Below, piece after piece: positions 25,516 through 33,900 of a stretch of 64,000 nucleotides of DNA. Location of the stretch: contig CAIPFE010000007.1 in assembly GCA_903864275.1 (NCBI GenBank), positions 62,001 through 126,000 of the forward strand, written 5' to 3'. Source of the stretch: an uncultured Mucilaginibacter sp. Its GTDB lineage: Bacteria > Bacteroidota > Bacteroidia > Sphingobacteriales > Sphingobacteriaceae. Below the pieces are notes generated by a model. That model had not been told where the DNA came from and ran no database searches. It saw only the letters and a program-made list of their open reading frames with translations. A program made the translations under genes and the position numbers. How positions within the stretch are numbered: position 1 is the stretch's first letter; each line of letters opens with the position of its first letter.

Positions 25516-25881
25516 ATGGAAAAATTGAAGATTTCAAGGGATAAGAAAGTTGAACTTTACAGCAAGATGGTTGCATCCTATCCCGATGCTGTGCTAAAAG
25601 GAGATACCATCCCTTATACCTCGCTGAACGGGCACATGTATAGCTTTCTGTCAAAAGGAGACGAAGTAACGCTGAAACTTCCCGCAGATGAACGGGTAAA
25701 ATTTATAGAAAAGTATAAAACAAGACTCGCCGAGAACTATGGTATAGTACAAAAAGAATATGTGGTCGTTCCCGACGACTTATTGGAAAATACCGATAAA
25801 CTGAAACCCTATTTTGAAATGAGTTACAATTACACAAAAACACTAAAGCCGAAGCCCACTGCTAAAAGCAAAAAAGGATAA
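25516..25881 (+). CDS. TfoX N-terminal-domain-like small protein
   Basis: 121 residues from ATG 25516 (MEKLKISRDKKVELYSKM). The pattern GHMYSFLSKGDEVTLKLPAD followed by KEYVVVPDDLL resembles the TfoX/YjbR-like fold, in which GxMF...LRLP...REYVxVP is usual. The C-terminus is Lys-rich (KPKPTAKSKKG). No DNA-binding or competence role is implied by context. The longer upstream frame from 25411 crosses into the YjbQ promoter and is unlikely. Confidence 0.65.
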   Translation: MEKLKISRDKKVELYSKMVASYPDAVLKGDTIPYTSLNGHMYSFLSKGDEVTLKLPADERVKFIEKYKTRLAENYGIVQKEYVVVPDDLLENTDKLKPYFEMSYNYTKTLKPKPTAKSKKG

Positions 25882-26016
25882 CCGGAAAACTGCAAGCTCC
25901 GATAAAGCTTGAATGCATTTTTTCAGTACACAGCTCGCACCAATTTGGGGCGCTCGATACAAAAGAAGGAATGTTTGCGGCACGAAGATCGGATTGGCCG
26001 GAAATGTAAAAACAAA

Positions 26017-26202
26017 TTAGGCAAAAACCTTATTTTCAAAGTTTGCCTTGATTATTTTATCTTCAATTCCCAGGTTTTTGCCTGATTTTTTAAGCTCTTC
26101 GGAGGTGACACCGTATGTTTCTAACCAATAATCGTCCTCGTAGTTTTCCTGAATTGCGGCCTCAACCTTTTTAATCTCTTCGGTTTTTACTTGATCTTTC
26201 AT
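26017..26202 (-). CDS. Small acidic protein of unknown function
   Basis: 61 residues from ATG 26202 (MKDQVKTEEIKKVEAAIQEN), charged and helix-forming, with LETYGVTSEELKKSGKNLGI. No family recognised. Support for a real gene: a minus-strand -7 TAACTTTG at 26242-26249, 40 bp upstream, which also argues against the alternative ATG at 26244. Confidence 0.6.
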   Translation of the reverse strand: MKDQVKTEEIKKVEAAIQENYEDDYWLETYGVTSEELKKSGKNLGIEDKIIKANFENKVFA

Positions 26203-26241
26203 GGTAAATCGATTTAATGTATATAACAAATCAGTGAACCA

Positions 26242-26249
26242 CAAAGTTA
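26242..26249 (-). promoter_or_regulatory. -7 element for the small acidic protein gene
   Basis: Exact TAACTTTG on the minus strand, 40 bp upstream of the ATG at 26202. Confidence 0.5.
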
Positions 26250-26299
26250 CCGTAGAATAGTTAAGTTACAGTTATCGTTATGTTAAGTTAATGTTAACG

Positions 26300-26352
26300 A
26301 TTGAAATATCAACTCAACCAACCTAGTCAACTTATTCAACTCAATCAACTAA
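26300..26352. repeat. CAACTTAATCAAC-type degenerate repeat array
   Basis: Runs of CAACTCAACCAACCTAGTC-like units, similar to 1897-2005 (both contain CCAACCTAGTC). It directly abuts the 3' end of the GMC oxidoreductase gene and partly overlaps its last codons. A partial complementary arm (GTTAAGTTA-rich, 26258-26297) precedes it. Confidence 0.55.
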
Positions 26353-28069
26353 TATTCCCCTTCTTCAACTCCTCAACGGCATGGCTCGCCGCCCGTGCGG
26401 TTAAGGCCATAAAGGTTAACGATGGGTTTTGTACACCTGTTGATACCATGCAAGCGCCATCGGTGACAAAAACGTTTGGACAGGCATGCATTTGGTTCCA
26501 TTTGTTCAGCATCGAGGTTTTAGGGTCTTTGCCCATCCTTACACCCCCTATTTCGTGGATATCAAGCCCGGGCGGCCATTTGTTGTCATAGGGCGATATA
26601 TTTTTGCAGCCTGCTTTTTCAAGCATCTCACTGCCGGTTTTTAGAAAGTCTTTAATCAGTTTTTCGTCGTTGTCGTCATAATCAACAGAAATCTTAAGCA
26701 GGGGCATACCCCAATCGTCCCGCTGGTCTTTGCTTAGATAAACATGGTTGGTTTCTTTCGGGAGGGTTTCACCCTGCATCATCATATAAATATCCCAACT
26801 CCCCGCTTCCGATATGGCGTCTTTATAGGCCCCTCCTACCTGTGGTCCTTCAGTCTGGTGGCCCCAGCCAGCACGGGTTGCGGTATAAAATACCATGTAT
26901 CCCCGTTTAAAGTCCATTTCCTGCTTGTGCACATTGCGGAAATTTGGCATCATTACGGCTGTTGGCCTTCGGCCGTAGTAATAAGTATCCTCGTAGCCAT
27001 CCATAGTTGCAGTAATATTTCCGCGGTAGTTCTGGAAAGCAATAAATTTGCCAAGCACGCCGCTGTCATTACCAAAACCATTAGGGAAGCGGGATGAAGT
27101 TGAATTTAACAGGATAAGGTTGGTATTTAATGCCGCTGCATTTACAAATATGATCTTTGCAAAATATTCTGTAGCCTGTTTGGTATGAGCGTTAATCACT
27201 CTCACGCCCGTCGCCTTTCCCTTTTTCTCGTCGTAAATGATGGAATGTACCACAGAATCAGGCAATATGGTTAAGTTGCCGGTTTTGTTAGCGGTGGGCA
27301 GGGTTGAAGAGTTGGAACTGAAATATCCCCCGAAAGGGCACCCCCGCTGGCATAAATTACGCGCCTGGCATTGCCCACGGCCCTGGTCTAAATGCACTTG
27401 CTTTGGTTTTGTTAAATGGGCGCAGCGGCCTATGATAACATGGCGGTCTTTATAATTTTCCATGATCCTTTTCTGCATCACCTTTTCGACCACGTTCATT
27501 TCCCAGGGGGGTAAAAATTCGCCGTCGGGCAAAGTTTCCAGGCCGTCATGGTTGCCACTGATGCCCGCAAAGCTCTCCACATGGCTGTACCATGGCGCCA
27601 TATCATCATAACGGATCGGCCAGTCCACGGCATAATTATCCCTTGCCGGGCCTTCAAAATCAAACTTACTCCAGCGCTGCGTTTGCCGGGCCCATAATAA
27701 CGATTTCCCGCCAACCTGGTACCCCCGTATCCAGTCGAACGGCTTTTCCTGTATGTAGGGATGCTCCTTGTCTTTCACAAAAAAATGTTCAGTACTTTCG
27801 TCAAAGGCATAGCAGCGATTAACCACCGGGTTTTCTTCCTGTACGTTTAAAGGCAGATCACCGTGGTGCTTAAAATCCCATGGGTTTTTGGTAGCAGTGG
27901 GATAATCCTTTAAATGCACTACATTTTTGCCACGCTCTAAAACCAGGGTTTTCAGGCCGCCCTCACATAATTCCTTTGCAGCCCAGCCGCCGCTGATCCC
28001 GGAACCTATAACAATGGCGTCATAAGTGTGGTTAGCATTGGCCGTATAATTAAATTCGCCGTTTAACAT
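26345..28069 (-). CDS. GMC-family FAD-dependent oxidoreductase
   Basis: 574 residues. The N-terminal Rossmann motif is AIVIGSGISGGWAAKELC, followed by KTLVLERG. Later blocks are GGKSLLWARQTQRW, the Cys-rich CQARNLCQRGCPFGGYFSSN (gluconate-dehydrogenase-like subclass), a substrate-side HEIGGVRMG and the C-terminal NPSLTFMALTARAASHAV. This subclass oxidises sugars or sugar acids in the periplasm and usually has a small twin-arginine partner subunit (gluconate 2-dehydrogenase subunit 3). Here that partner is absent and no signal peptide is seen, so localisation and acceptor are open. Confidence 0.88.
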   Translation of the reverse strand: MLNGEFNYTANANHTYDAIVIGSGISGGWAAKELCEGGLKTLVLERGKNVVHLKDYPTATKNPWDFKHHGDLPLNVQEENPVVNRCYAFDESTEHFFVKDKEHPYIQEKPFDWIRGYQVGGKSLLWARQTQRWSKFDFEGPARDNYAVDWPIRYDDMAPWYSHVESFAGISGNHDGLETLPDGEFLPPWEMNVVEKVMQKRIMENYKDRHVIIGRCAHLTKPKQVHLDQGRGQCQARNLCQRGCPFGGYFSSNSSTLPTANKTGNLTILPDSVVHSIIYDEKKGKATGVRVINAHTKQATEYFAKIIFVNAAALNTNLILLNSTSSRFPNGFGNDSGVLGKFIAFQNYRGNITATMDGYEDTYYYGRRPTAVMMPNFRNVHKQEMDFKRGYMVFYTATRAGWGHQTEGPQVGGAYKDAISEAGSWDIYMMMQGETLPKETNHVYLSKDQRDDWGMPLLKISVDYDDNDEKLIKDFLKTGSEMLEKAGCKNISPYDNKWPPGLDIHEIGGVRMGKDPKTSMLNKWNQMHACPNVFVTDGACMVSTGVQNPSLTFMALTARAASHAVEELKKGNIS

Positions 28070-28111
28070 AATCAGAAAGTTTAAATAATTGGATAGCTAA
28101 GATAGGGAATT

Positions 28112-28202
28112 AGTTGAAGAGGTTGTAAGGAGTTGTAAAAGTTGTAATGGTTTAAGCGCGACTTATTTTAACATTTATAACCCTTGCAACTTTTTACGAC
28201 CT
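28112..28202. repeat. GTTGTAAAAG / CTTTTACAAC-type inverted repeat
   Basis: The left arm consists of GGTTGTAAGGAGTTGTAAAAG-like units (28112-28150) and the right arm of AACCCTTGCAACTTTTTACG (28179-28198). It lies between the GMC and sugar isomerase genes. Same family as 30099-30209 and 43752-43851. Confidence 0.7.
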
Positions 28203-29070
28203 ATTTTAACCCCCTCAAATAAGCAATACTCTGCGGCACCTGGGCAAGTACATTATTGCTTTCGTCCTCAATATAATAATGCTCTATGCCGGCTTTTTTG
28301 GCGGCTTTAAGCACCGATGGCAGATCAATTTGCCCTGTTCCTAAAGCAACATCGTTGTCCTGGGAAGTGCCACCGGAAAAATCTCCTTTTACACCCTTTT
28401 TTAGATCTTTTAAATGTATCAGCCTGTAGCGGTTACCATATTTATTAAGTAAAGCTGCCGGGTCTTGACCCGGAAAAAACGCCCAAAAAATATCCAGTTC
28501 AAAACTCACATATTTTGGGTTGGTTTGCTGAACAAGGTAATCGTACAGGGTGCCATTTTTGTAAAGTTCAAATTCAAAGCCGTGGTTGTGGTAAACAAAA
28601 GTTAAACCATATTTATCTTTTAGTATTTTGCCGGCCCTGTTAAAATCATCGATCGCTTTCTGCATTTCTTGAGGTGTAAGTGCCGCTTTATGAGGCATCC
28701 CTGCAACCCTTACATATTGTGCGCCCAAAGCTTTTGCATTTTGCGCTACGCTGTCGGTTTTATTTACCAGGTCGCTATAGCCAACGCCAAATGATGAGCA
28801 TTTTATACCGCGTACATCGATAAAGGCACGGAGTTCAGACGCTGTTTTGCCAAAAAGGCTTGAAAATTCTATATCTGTAAACCCGGCGGCTTTCACCATA
28901 TCAAGCGTTGCAGGTACATCCTTTTCAAAAAACTTGCGGTAGGTATAGGAAACTACACCCGGCATTTGGGGGAATAACAAGCTGTCGCTTTGCGCGTATA
29001 TCTGATTACCCTGGCATAGGCATATTGCAAGCAGGCTTAATATCGTTACCCGATTTATTGAAAGCATCAT
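28201..29070 (-). CDS. Secreted sugar phosphate isomerase/epimerase-like TIM-barrel protein
   Basis: 289 residues with a signal peptide (hydrophobic ILSLLAICLCQGNQIYAQS). Xylose-isomerase-like TIM-barrel (AP_endonuc_2) signatures: GFTDIEFSSLFG, FVYHNHGFEFE, SFELDIFWAFFPGQDP, RLIHLKDLKKG and HYYIEDES (metal-binding Glu/His/Asp positions). Exported members in Bacteroidota often sit with GMC dehydrogenases and DUF1080 proteins in 3-keto-sugar metabolism; both types occur in this window, though DUF1080 is 27 kb away. Probably paired with the neighbouring GMC oxidoreductase. Confidence 0.85.
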   Translation of the reverse strand: MMLSINRVTILSLLAICLCQGNQIYAQSDSLLFPQMPGVVSYTYRKFFEKDVPATLDMVKAAGFTDIEFSSLFGKTASELRAFIDVRGIKCSSFGVGYSDLVNKTDSVAQNAKALGAQYVRVAGMPHKAALTPQEMQKAIDDFNRAGKILKDKYGLTFVYHNHGFEFELYKNGTLYDYLVQQTNPKYVSFELDIFWAFFPGQDPAALLNKYGNRYRLIHLKDLKKGVKGDFSGGTSQDNDVALGTGQIDLPSVLKAAKKAGIEHYYIEDESNNVLAQVPQSIAYLRGLK

Positions 29071-29089
29071 TTCGGTTAATTGGAATGAT

Positions 29090-29097
29090 CAAAGATA
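29090..29097 (-). promoter_or_regulatory. -7 element for the TIM-barrel isomerase gene
   Basis: Exact TATCTTTG on the minus strand, 20 bp upstream of the ATG at 29070. Confidence 0.5.
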
Positions 29098-29176
29098 TTG
29101 TTTTATGCTGATCAACAATTCACTTCGTTATGAACACATGGTCGAGGTAAGTCGATTAATTGTCCTTCTCTTTTTA

Positions 29177-29184
29177 TACTTTTG
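29177..29184 (+). promoter_or_regulatory. -7 element for the MOSC gene
   Basis: Exact TACTTTTG (TAnnTTTG), 24 bp upstream of the ATG at 29209. Confidence 0.55.
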
Positions 29185-29208
29185 TTTTAAATTATTATTT
29201 AAGTTTTA

Positions 29209-30048
29209 ATGCTGCAAATAAGTGGATTATACATCTACCCCATTAAGTCATTACCCGGCATAGCCGTAAATGAAGCGCGTGTTACCGAAAAAGGTTTTGA
29301 ATTTGACCGGCGCTGGATGCTGGTGGATGAAAATAACCTTTTCATCTCGCAACGCGAAGCGCCGCAAATGACCCAATTGCTGGTAGCTATCGAAAATGAT
29401 GGCCTTCATATCAAACATAAATTAAAAGGAAATTCAATAACCATACCTTTTGATATCCCTTCTTCGGCGGAGACGGGAACGGTAACCATCTGGGATGATA
29501 TTTGTGAAGCCCGATATGTAAGCAGTGAAGTTGATGAATGGTTTACTGCTATGCTTGAAATAAATTGCCGGCTGGTGTATATGCCCGATGATAGCATGCG
29601 GATAGTTGACCAGCGCTACGCAACTGGCGATATGGTAACTTCATTTGCCGATGCTTATCCGTTCATGATAGTCGGTCAGGCCTCCCTTGATGACCTGAAC
29701 AGCCGCCTTGCCGAACCCTTGCCGATGGATAGGTTCAGGCCCAACATTGTATTTACCGGCGGTGAACCTTTTGAAGAAGACCTGCTTGCTGATTTTACCA
29801 TCAGGAACATTCATTTTTATGGCGTGAAACTTTGCGCCCGCTGCATAATAACCACTATTGATCAAAATAGCGGCGCAAAAGGAAAAGAACCGTTAAAAAC
29901 TTTGGCTTCCTTTCGGGCAAAAAATAATAAAATTTATTTCGGACAAAACCTGGTGCACAAAGGCGACGGCGTTATCGGTGTGGGAGACCAACTTCACGCC
30001 ATAAGCCTGAACCGCGAAGAAAGATTCATGATCACCGAAAAGGTTTAA
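29209..30048 (+). CDS. MOSC-domain molybdenum-cofactor-type protein
   Basis: 279 residues with an N-terminal MOSC_N beta-barrel (LYIYPIKSLPGIAVNEARVT, FDRRWMLVDENN, ISQRE) and a C-terminal MOSC domain (DRFRPNIVFTGGEPFEED, VKLCARCIITTID with the conserved Cys, GKEPLKTLASFR). Relatives include YcbX and the mitochondrial amidoxime-reducing component, which bind Moco and reduce N-hydroxylated bases. No 2Fe-2S ferredoxin domain is fused here, unlike YcbX. Substrate unknown. Confidence 0.88.
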   Translation: MLQISGLYIYPIKSLPGIAVNEARVTEKGFEFDRRWMLVDENNLFISQREAPQMTQLLVAIENDGLHIKHKLKGNSITIPFDIPSSAETGTVTIWDDICEARYVSSEVDEWFTAMLEINCRLVYMPDDSMRIVDQRYATGDMVTSFADAYPFMIVGQASLDDLNSRLAEPLPMDRFRPNIVFTGGEPFEEDLLADFTIRNIHFYGVKLCARCIITTIDQNSGAKGKEPLKTLASFRAKNNKIYFGQNLVHKGDGVIGVGDQLHAISLNREERFMITEKV

Positions 30049-30098
30049 AAAATTGTGCGCATTGATATTGACAAAAGATTTGGTAATATTGTTAACTG

Positions 30099-30209
30099 TA
30101 GTTGAAAGTTGTTGCAAAAGTTAAAAAGGTTGTAGAAGTTGAAAATATTTAAAATGTGTAAATTTGCAACCCTTACAACATTTACAACTCTTACAACATT
30201 TACAACCCA
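30099..30209. repeat. GTTGTAAAAG-type inverted repeat upstream of the Rrf2 gene
   Basis: Left arm with GTTGAAAGTTGTTGCAAAAG-like units (30099-30140), right arm with TGCAACCCTTACAACATTTA repeated (30165-30209). It ends 8 bp before the Rrf2 start, so it lies in the untranslated leader or promoter of that gene. Confidence 0.7.
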
Positions 30210-30216
30210 ATAAAAG

Positions 30217-30651
30217 ATGCTTTCAAAAAAAACAAAGTATGCGATCAAGGCGCTCGTAGTGCTGGGGAAACACGTGGGGCAGCCCCCGATGCAAATCTCA
30301 AAGATCGCCGAAGAAGAACGGATACCCAAAAAGTTCCTGGAACAGATATTATTAGACCTGCGGAACGCGGGCTTTTTATACAGTAAAAAAGGCGCCGGCG
30401 GCGGTTACAGCCTGAATAAGGACCCAAAAGACATTTTTTTAGTGAGCATCATGCGCATTACCGATGGCCCCATTGCCATGGTACCCTGCGCAAGCCTTAA
30501 TTTTTATCATAAATGCGAAGAATGCAAGCAGGAAACCACTTGCGGCATAAGGGATGTATTTGTTGAAGTAAGGGACGCTACACTGAAAATATTATCAGAA
30601 ACAAGTATAGCCGATGTAATATCGCGTGAAATGAACCTCATCAACATTTAG
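30217..30651 (+). CDS. Rrf2-family transcriptional regulator
   Basis: 144 residues. An N-terminal winged helix (SKKTKYAIKALVVLGKHVGQ, IPKKFLEQILLDLRNAG, SKKGAGGGYSL) is followed by a Cys-containing segment (PCASLNFYHKCEECKQETTC) that in this family often binds an Fe-S cluster. Rrf2 members include IscR, NsrR and the cysteine-metabolism repressor CymR. It stands 4.7 kb upstream of the sulfate assimilation operon on the same strand, separated by one giant gene. A role in sulfur control is attractive but is an inference. Confidence 0.9.
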   Translation: MLSKKTKYAIKALVVLGKHVGQPPMQISKIAEEERIPKKFLEQILLDLRNAGFLYSKKGAGGGYSLNKDPKDIFLVSIMRITDGPIAMVPCASLNFYHKCEECKQETTCGIRDVFVEVRDATLKILSETSIADVISREMNLINI

Positions 30652-30787
30652 ACTGCCTGTATTTAAACATAACGTTCAGTAACCCACATTTATTTATTTT
30701 TTAAGAGGAACTGCAAAAAATACGTTTGCTTATTTCATTAAGATGGCCTATTTTTAAATAAAATATCAAAATCGAGAGTCAAGATAT

Positions 30788-30859
30788 AAGACTCAAGAAC
30801 CAAGGCCCAGGAAAAATAGCCATTCATCTTTTAATCTTTATTCCTGGCTCTTGATTCTT
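30788..30859. repeat. Inverted repeat upstream of the giant sensor gene
   Basis: The arms at 30788-30812 (AAGACTCAAGAACC...CAGGA) and 30842-30859 (TCCTGGCTCTTGATTCTT) pair imperfectly. It lies in the 296-bp gap between the Rrf2 gene and the 1427-residue protein; nothing else was recognised in that gap. Confidence 0.6.
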
Positions 30860-30947
30860 AATTCGCATTTATAAAAGTCAATAATTCACCTATGATATTG
30901 ACTTTATTTAGTTACTAAACGCTGGTTCACAATTAAAGGAAAAGTTC

Positions 30948-33900
30948 ATGGGCAAGTTTTTCTCTGTAAACAAAAACCAGGCTGCTGTTTTAAGTACAAT
31001 ATTGGTTTTGATGCTTTTAGGCGTCGGCTATTTTTTTGTCTATGTTCCTAAAAATGAGAAAACGGTCCAGGAACGCAGGTTCCGATGCCTTCAGAATATC
31101 GATACCAATATCCACTCAAAAATTGAGAACAGTATTTCATTGCTTAATAACCTGTTACCGGATTCTTCAATCACCGCTAAAGGGTTTAAAAATTTCAGCG
31201 ATACATTAAACAAATACATAGCCGATTACCCGAAGGACAATTTTACGCTCCTGCCGGTGGAGCTATCAACTCCGGATGTGAAAACGGGTAACCTCAACGC
31301 CCGATACTTTGTTCTGTCGGCCAGGAGAAGGGTAAACAGCATCGATAAAACCATTACGGTAAGGCTACAGTATGGCTTTGGAAAATTTATCAAATCTCTG
31401 TTACCGGCAGAAGTATTTGATAATTATATAGTTTTTGTCAATGACAAATCAAATAGTAAGGACAATAATATAAAGGAGGTTTACGAAACGTTCCCGTCGG
31501 GGTTGGGAATTAAAGCAAGGGATTCCATATTTCAAACCAAAGGCGGCGTAACAGCCCCTGGCATGCGCACTTTAAACCTTGGCGGCGATGATTATAAAGT
31601 GTTCTCGCAGCCTGTAGATATTGTTGGTAACAAGGAATTGATAATTGTTGGGTTAGTATCGGACACCAATTATCAAAAAGAAAAAAACCAATTGCCTTTG
31701 GGTATCGTACTGCTGCTGCTAACTATCGGGATTGTATTGGTAGTTTCTCTGCCATGGATAAAGCTATACCACATGGGCAATAAAGATAAGCTTACGGTTG
31801 TGGATGGCGTCTCGACGGTTTTAGTGTCAATGCTGCTCATGTCGCTGTTGTTTTTCGTGGTTTTTAAGTACAGCATTTATTTCAGCCCGGGTTATCAGCG
31901 GTTCCAATCTTCTAAGGATACACTTGCAACCAAAATAACGAAAGCCTTTGAAAAGGAATTGGATATAGCCTATAGCAGGTTGAGCCAATGCGACAGCATT
32001 TACAAACAAAAAAAGCAAACAGGCAGGACCGATTATACCAGTGTATTAAACGGTATTGAAAACGGCATGGATATACACCAGGTTTTTTGGCTCAATAAAA
32101 ATGGTATTGTCAAAGAAAGCTGGGCTACTGACATAAAAATAGCCGTGAATACGGATTGCAGCGATCGTGATTATTTTACAAATACCTTAAATAATAACCT
32201 CAATAATACTGCCGGCCCCGATTTTTACGTGGACCAGGTTATCTCGCATACAAGCGGCGTTTTTACATCCGTAGTTGCCAAAAAATCAAGTGACAGCACC
32301 GTAGTTGCTTTGGGCTTCACTGCGAAAAGCTTGAACAATGTGGTATTGCCCGATGGTTACCAATTTGCCGTTATTGATAGTAAAGGTAGGGTACTTTACC
32401 ATTCCCGTGCAGAACGGAATTTGAATGAGAACCTGAAAAGGGAATTTGCCGATAGCACCAACCTGGTGAGTTGCCTGCAGGCAAAATCAGATACAAGCTT
32501 TAAAGCGGAGTATTACGGCAGGCAATATGATATCAAAATAATGCCTTTTTCCAATTTGCCTTATTTTACGGTGATATTTGAGGACATGGAATATAACGAC
32601 GCCCGTGATACTGAGCCCTACGCTTTTACGGTTTCCATGCTTTTTTGCTTGCTGGCGTTTATGATAGTGCAGATGTGCGTGGTGTTTTTTGTATCGTCGC
32701 GCAGGTCATTTTTTAAGAAACAGCTTTTTGAAACATCCTGGATTGGCCCTAAGACAACATCCCAGAAACAATATAACCAGGCCATTATTGGTAATTTGGT
32801 AGTGATAGTGCTATTGGGCATTTTCTTTATGCGCAGCCCTTTTTTAACATACATTTATATCCTGCTATTTTCGGTAACGTTCATCAGCATATTGTTAAAC
32901 GGCATCTTTGCGTTACACTATAAAACGCACAATGAATATTATTACGGGTTTAAAGTAATTGCTATAAAGTGGCTGCTGCTGTTTGTCGGGATAATTGATT
33001 ATGCCTCCTGGCTAACGCATGACCGTAAAAGCTTCTGGCCATCAAGCTTTTGGCAATTAATGCTTTTCGAGGTGTCGGCCATAGGCTTTTGTACCATCTT
33101 TTACTTAATCCACCCCTACCTGGAAATTTTGCACACCAGGTTTTTACTGGCAACATCCTGGTCACGTAAATACAGCTATTTTAAAAAGTGGAACTATACC
33201 AAAAGCTTTGCCCTGATGGCAACAACACGCCTTATTATCACCAGCGGCATACCGGTCGCCTTCATTTTTGTCTACTCGTTTAATTACGAACAAAGTTTAG
33301 ACACCAGGTACAGGCAAATTCATTTTGCAAGCGCATTAAAACAAAAAATAATTACCGACAGTATTAACCAGCCAAAAGCAAATACAGCCAACAAACATTT
33401 GGGCGATCCAAAAAAATTCAGGGCAGATTACATTACTAAAATTGATGCGGATAACATCAGTACACATGAACTCGACAGTATAAGCAAAGGGACGCTGTTT
33501 AACGCCGGGATTTATTATGATGGCATATTTATTCACGATTTTGAATTTTATAACATTACCGAGGTCCCGCCATCTAAAATAATCCCCTACGGGGTATCAT
33601 ATACTAAAGAAGATTCTATTTCGCTGGATATTTTGAGCGATTTGAGATTGTACAGGAATAACGTTGCGCTAAAAAGCAATAATATGGATTTTCCTCCCCT
33701 CAATAGTAACCCCTTTTTCTATAAATACACCCAAAAATATATCGGCGACACCGACAGGGCCTATACTTATTTTAAGGTACATAAAAATAAATACCTTAAA
33801 CTCAATTCGGGGCGCATCAATTATCCGCATATGATCTGGCAATTCTGGCTTTTACTGATCTTGTCAATCGTAGTTTTTTACAATTTAATTCACAATATAA

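Noticed and set aside
30217..30651. Rrf2 as certain regulator of the sulfate operon
   Set aside because: Family members control Fe-S, NO or Cys genes, but the 4.3-kb sensor gene intervenes and no binding site was identified; kept as a hypothesis only.
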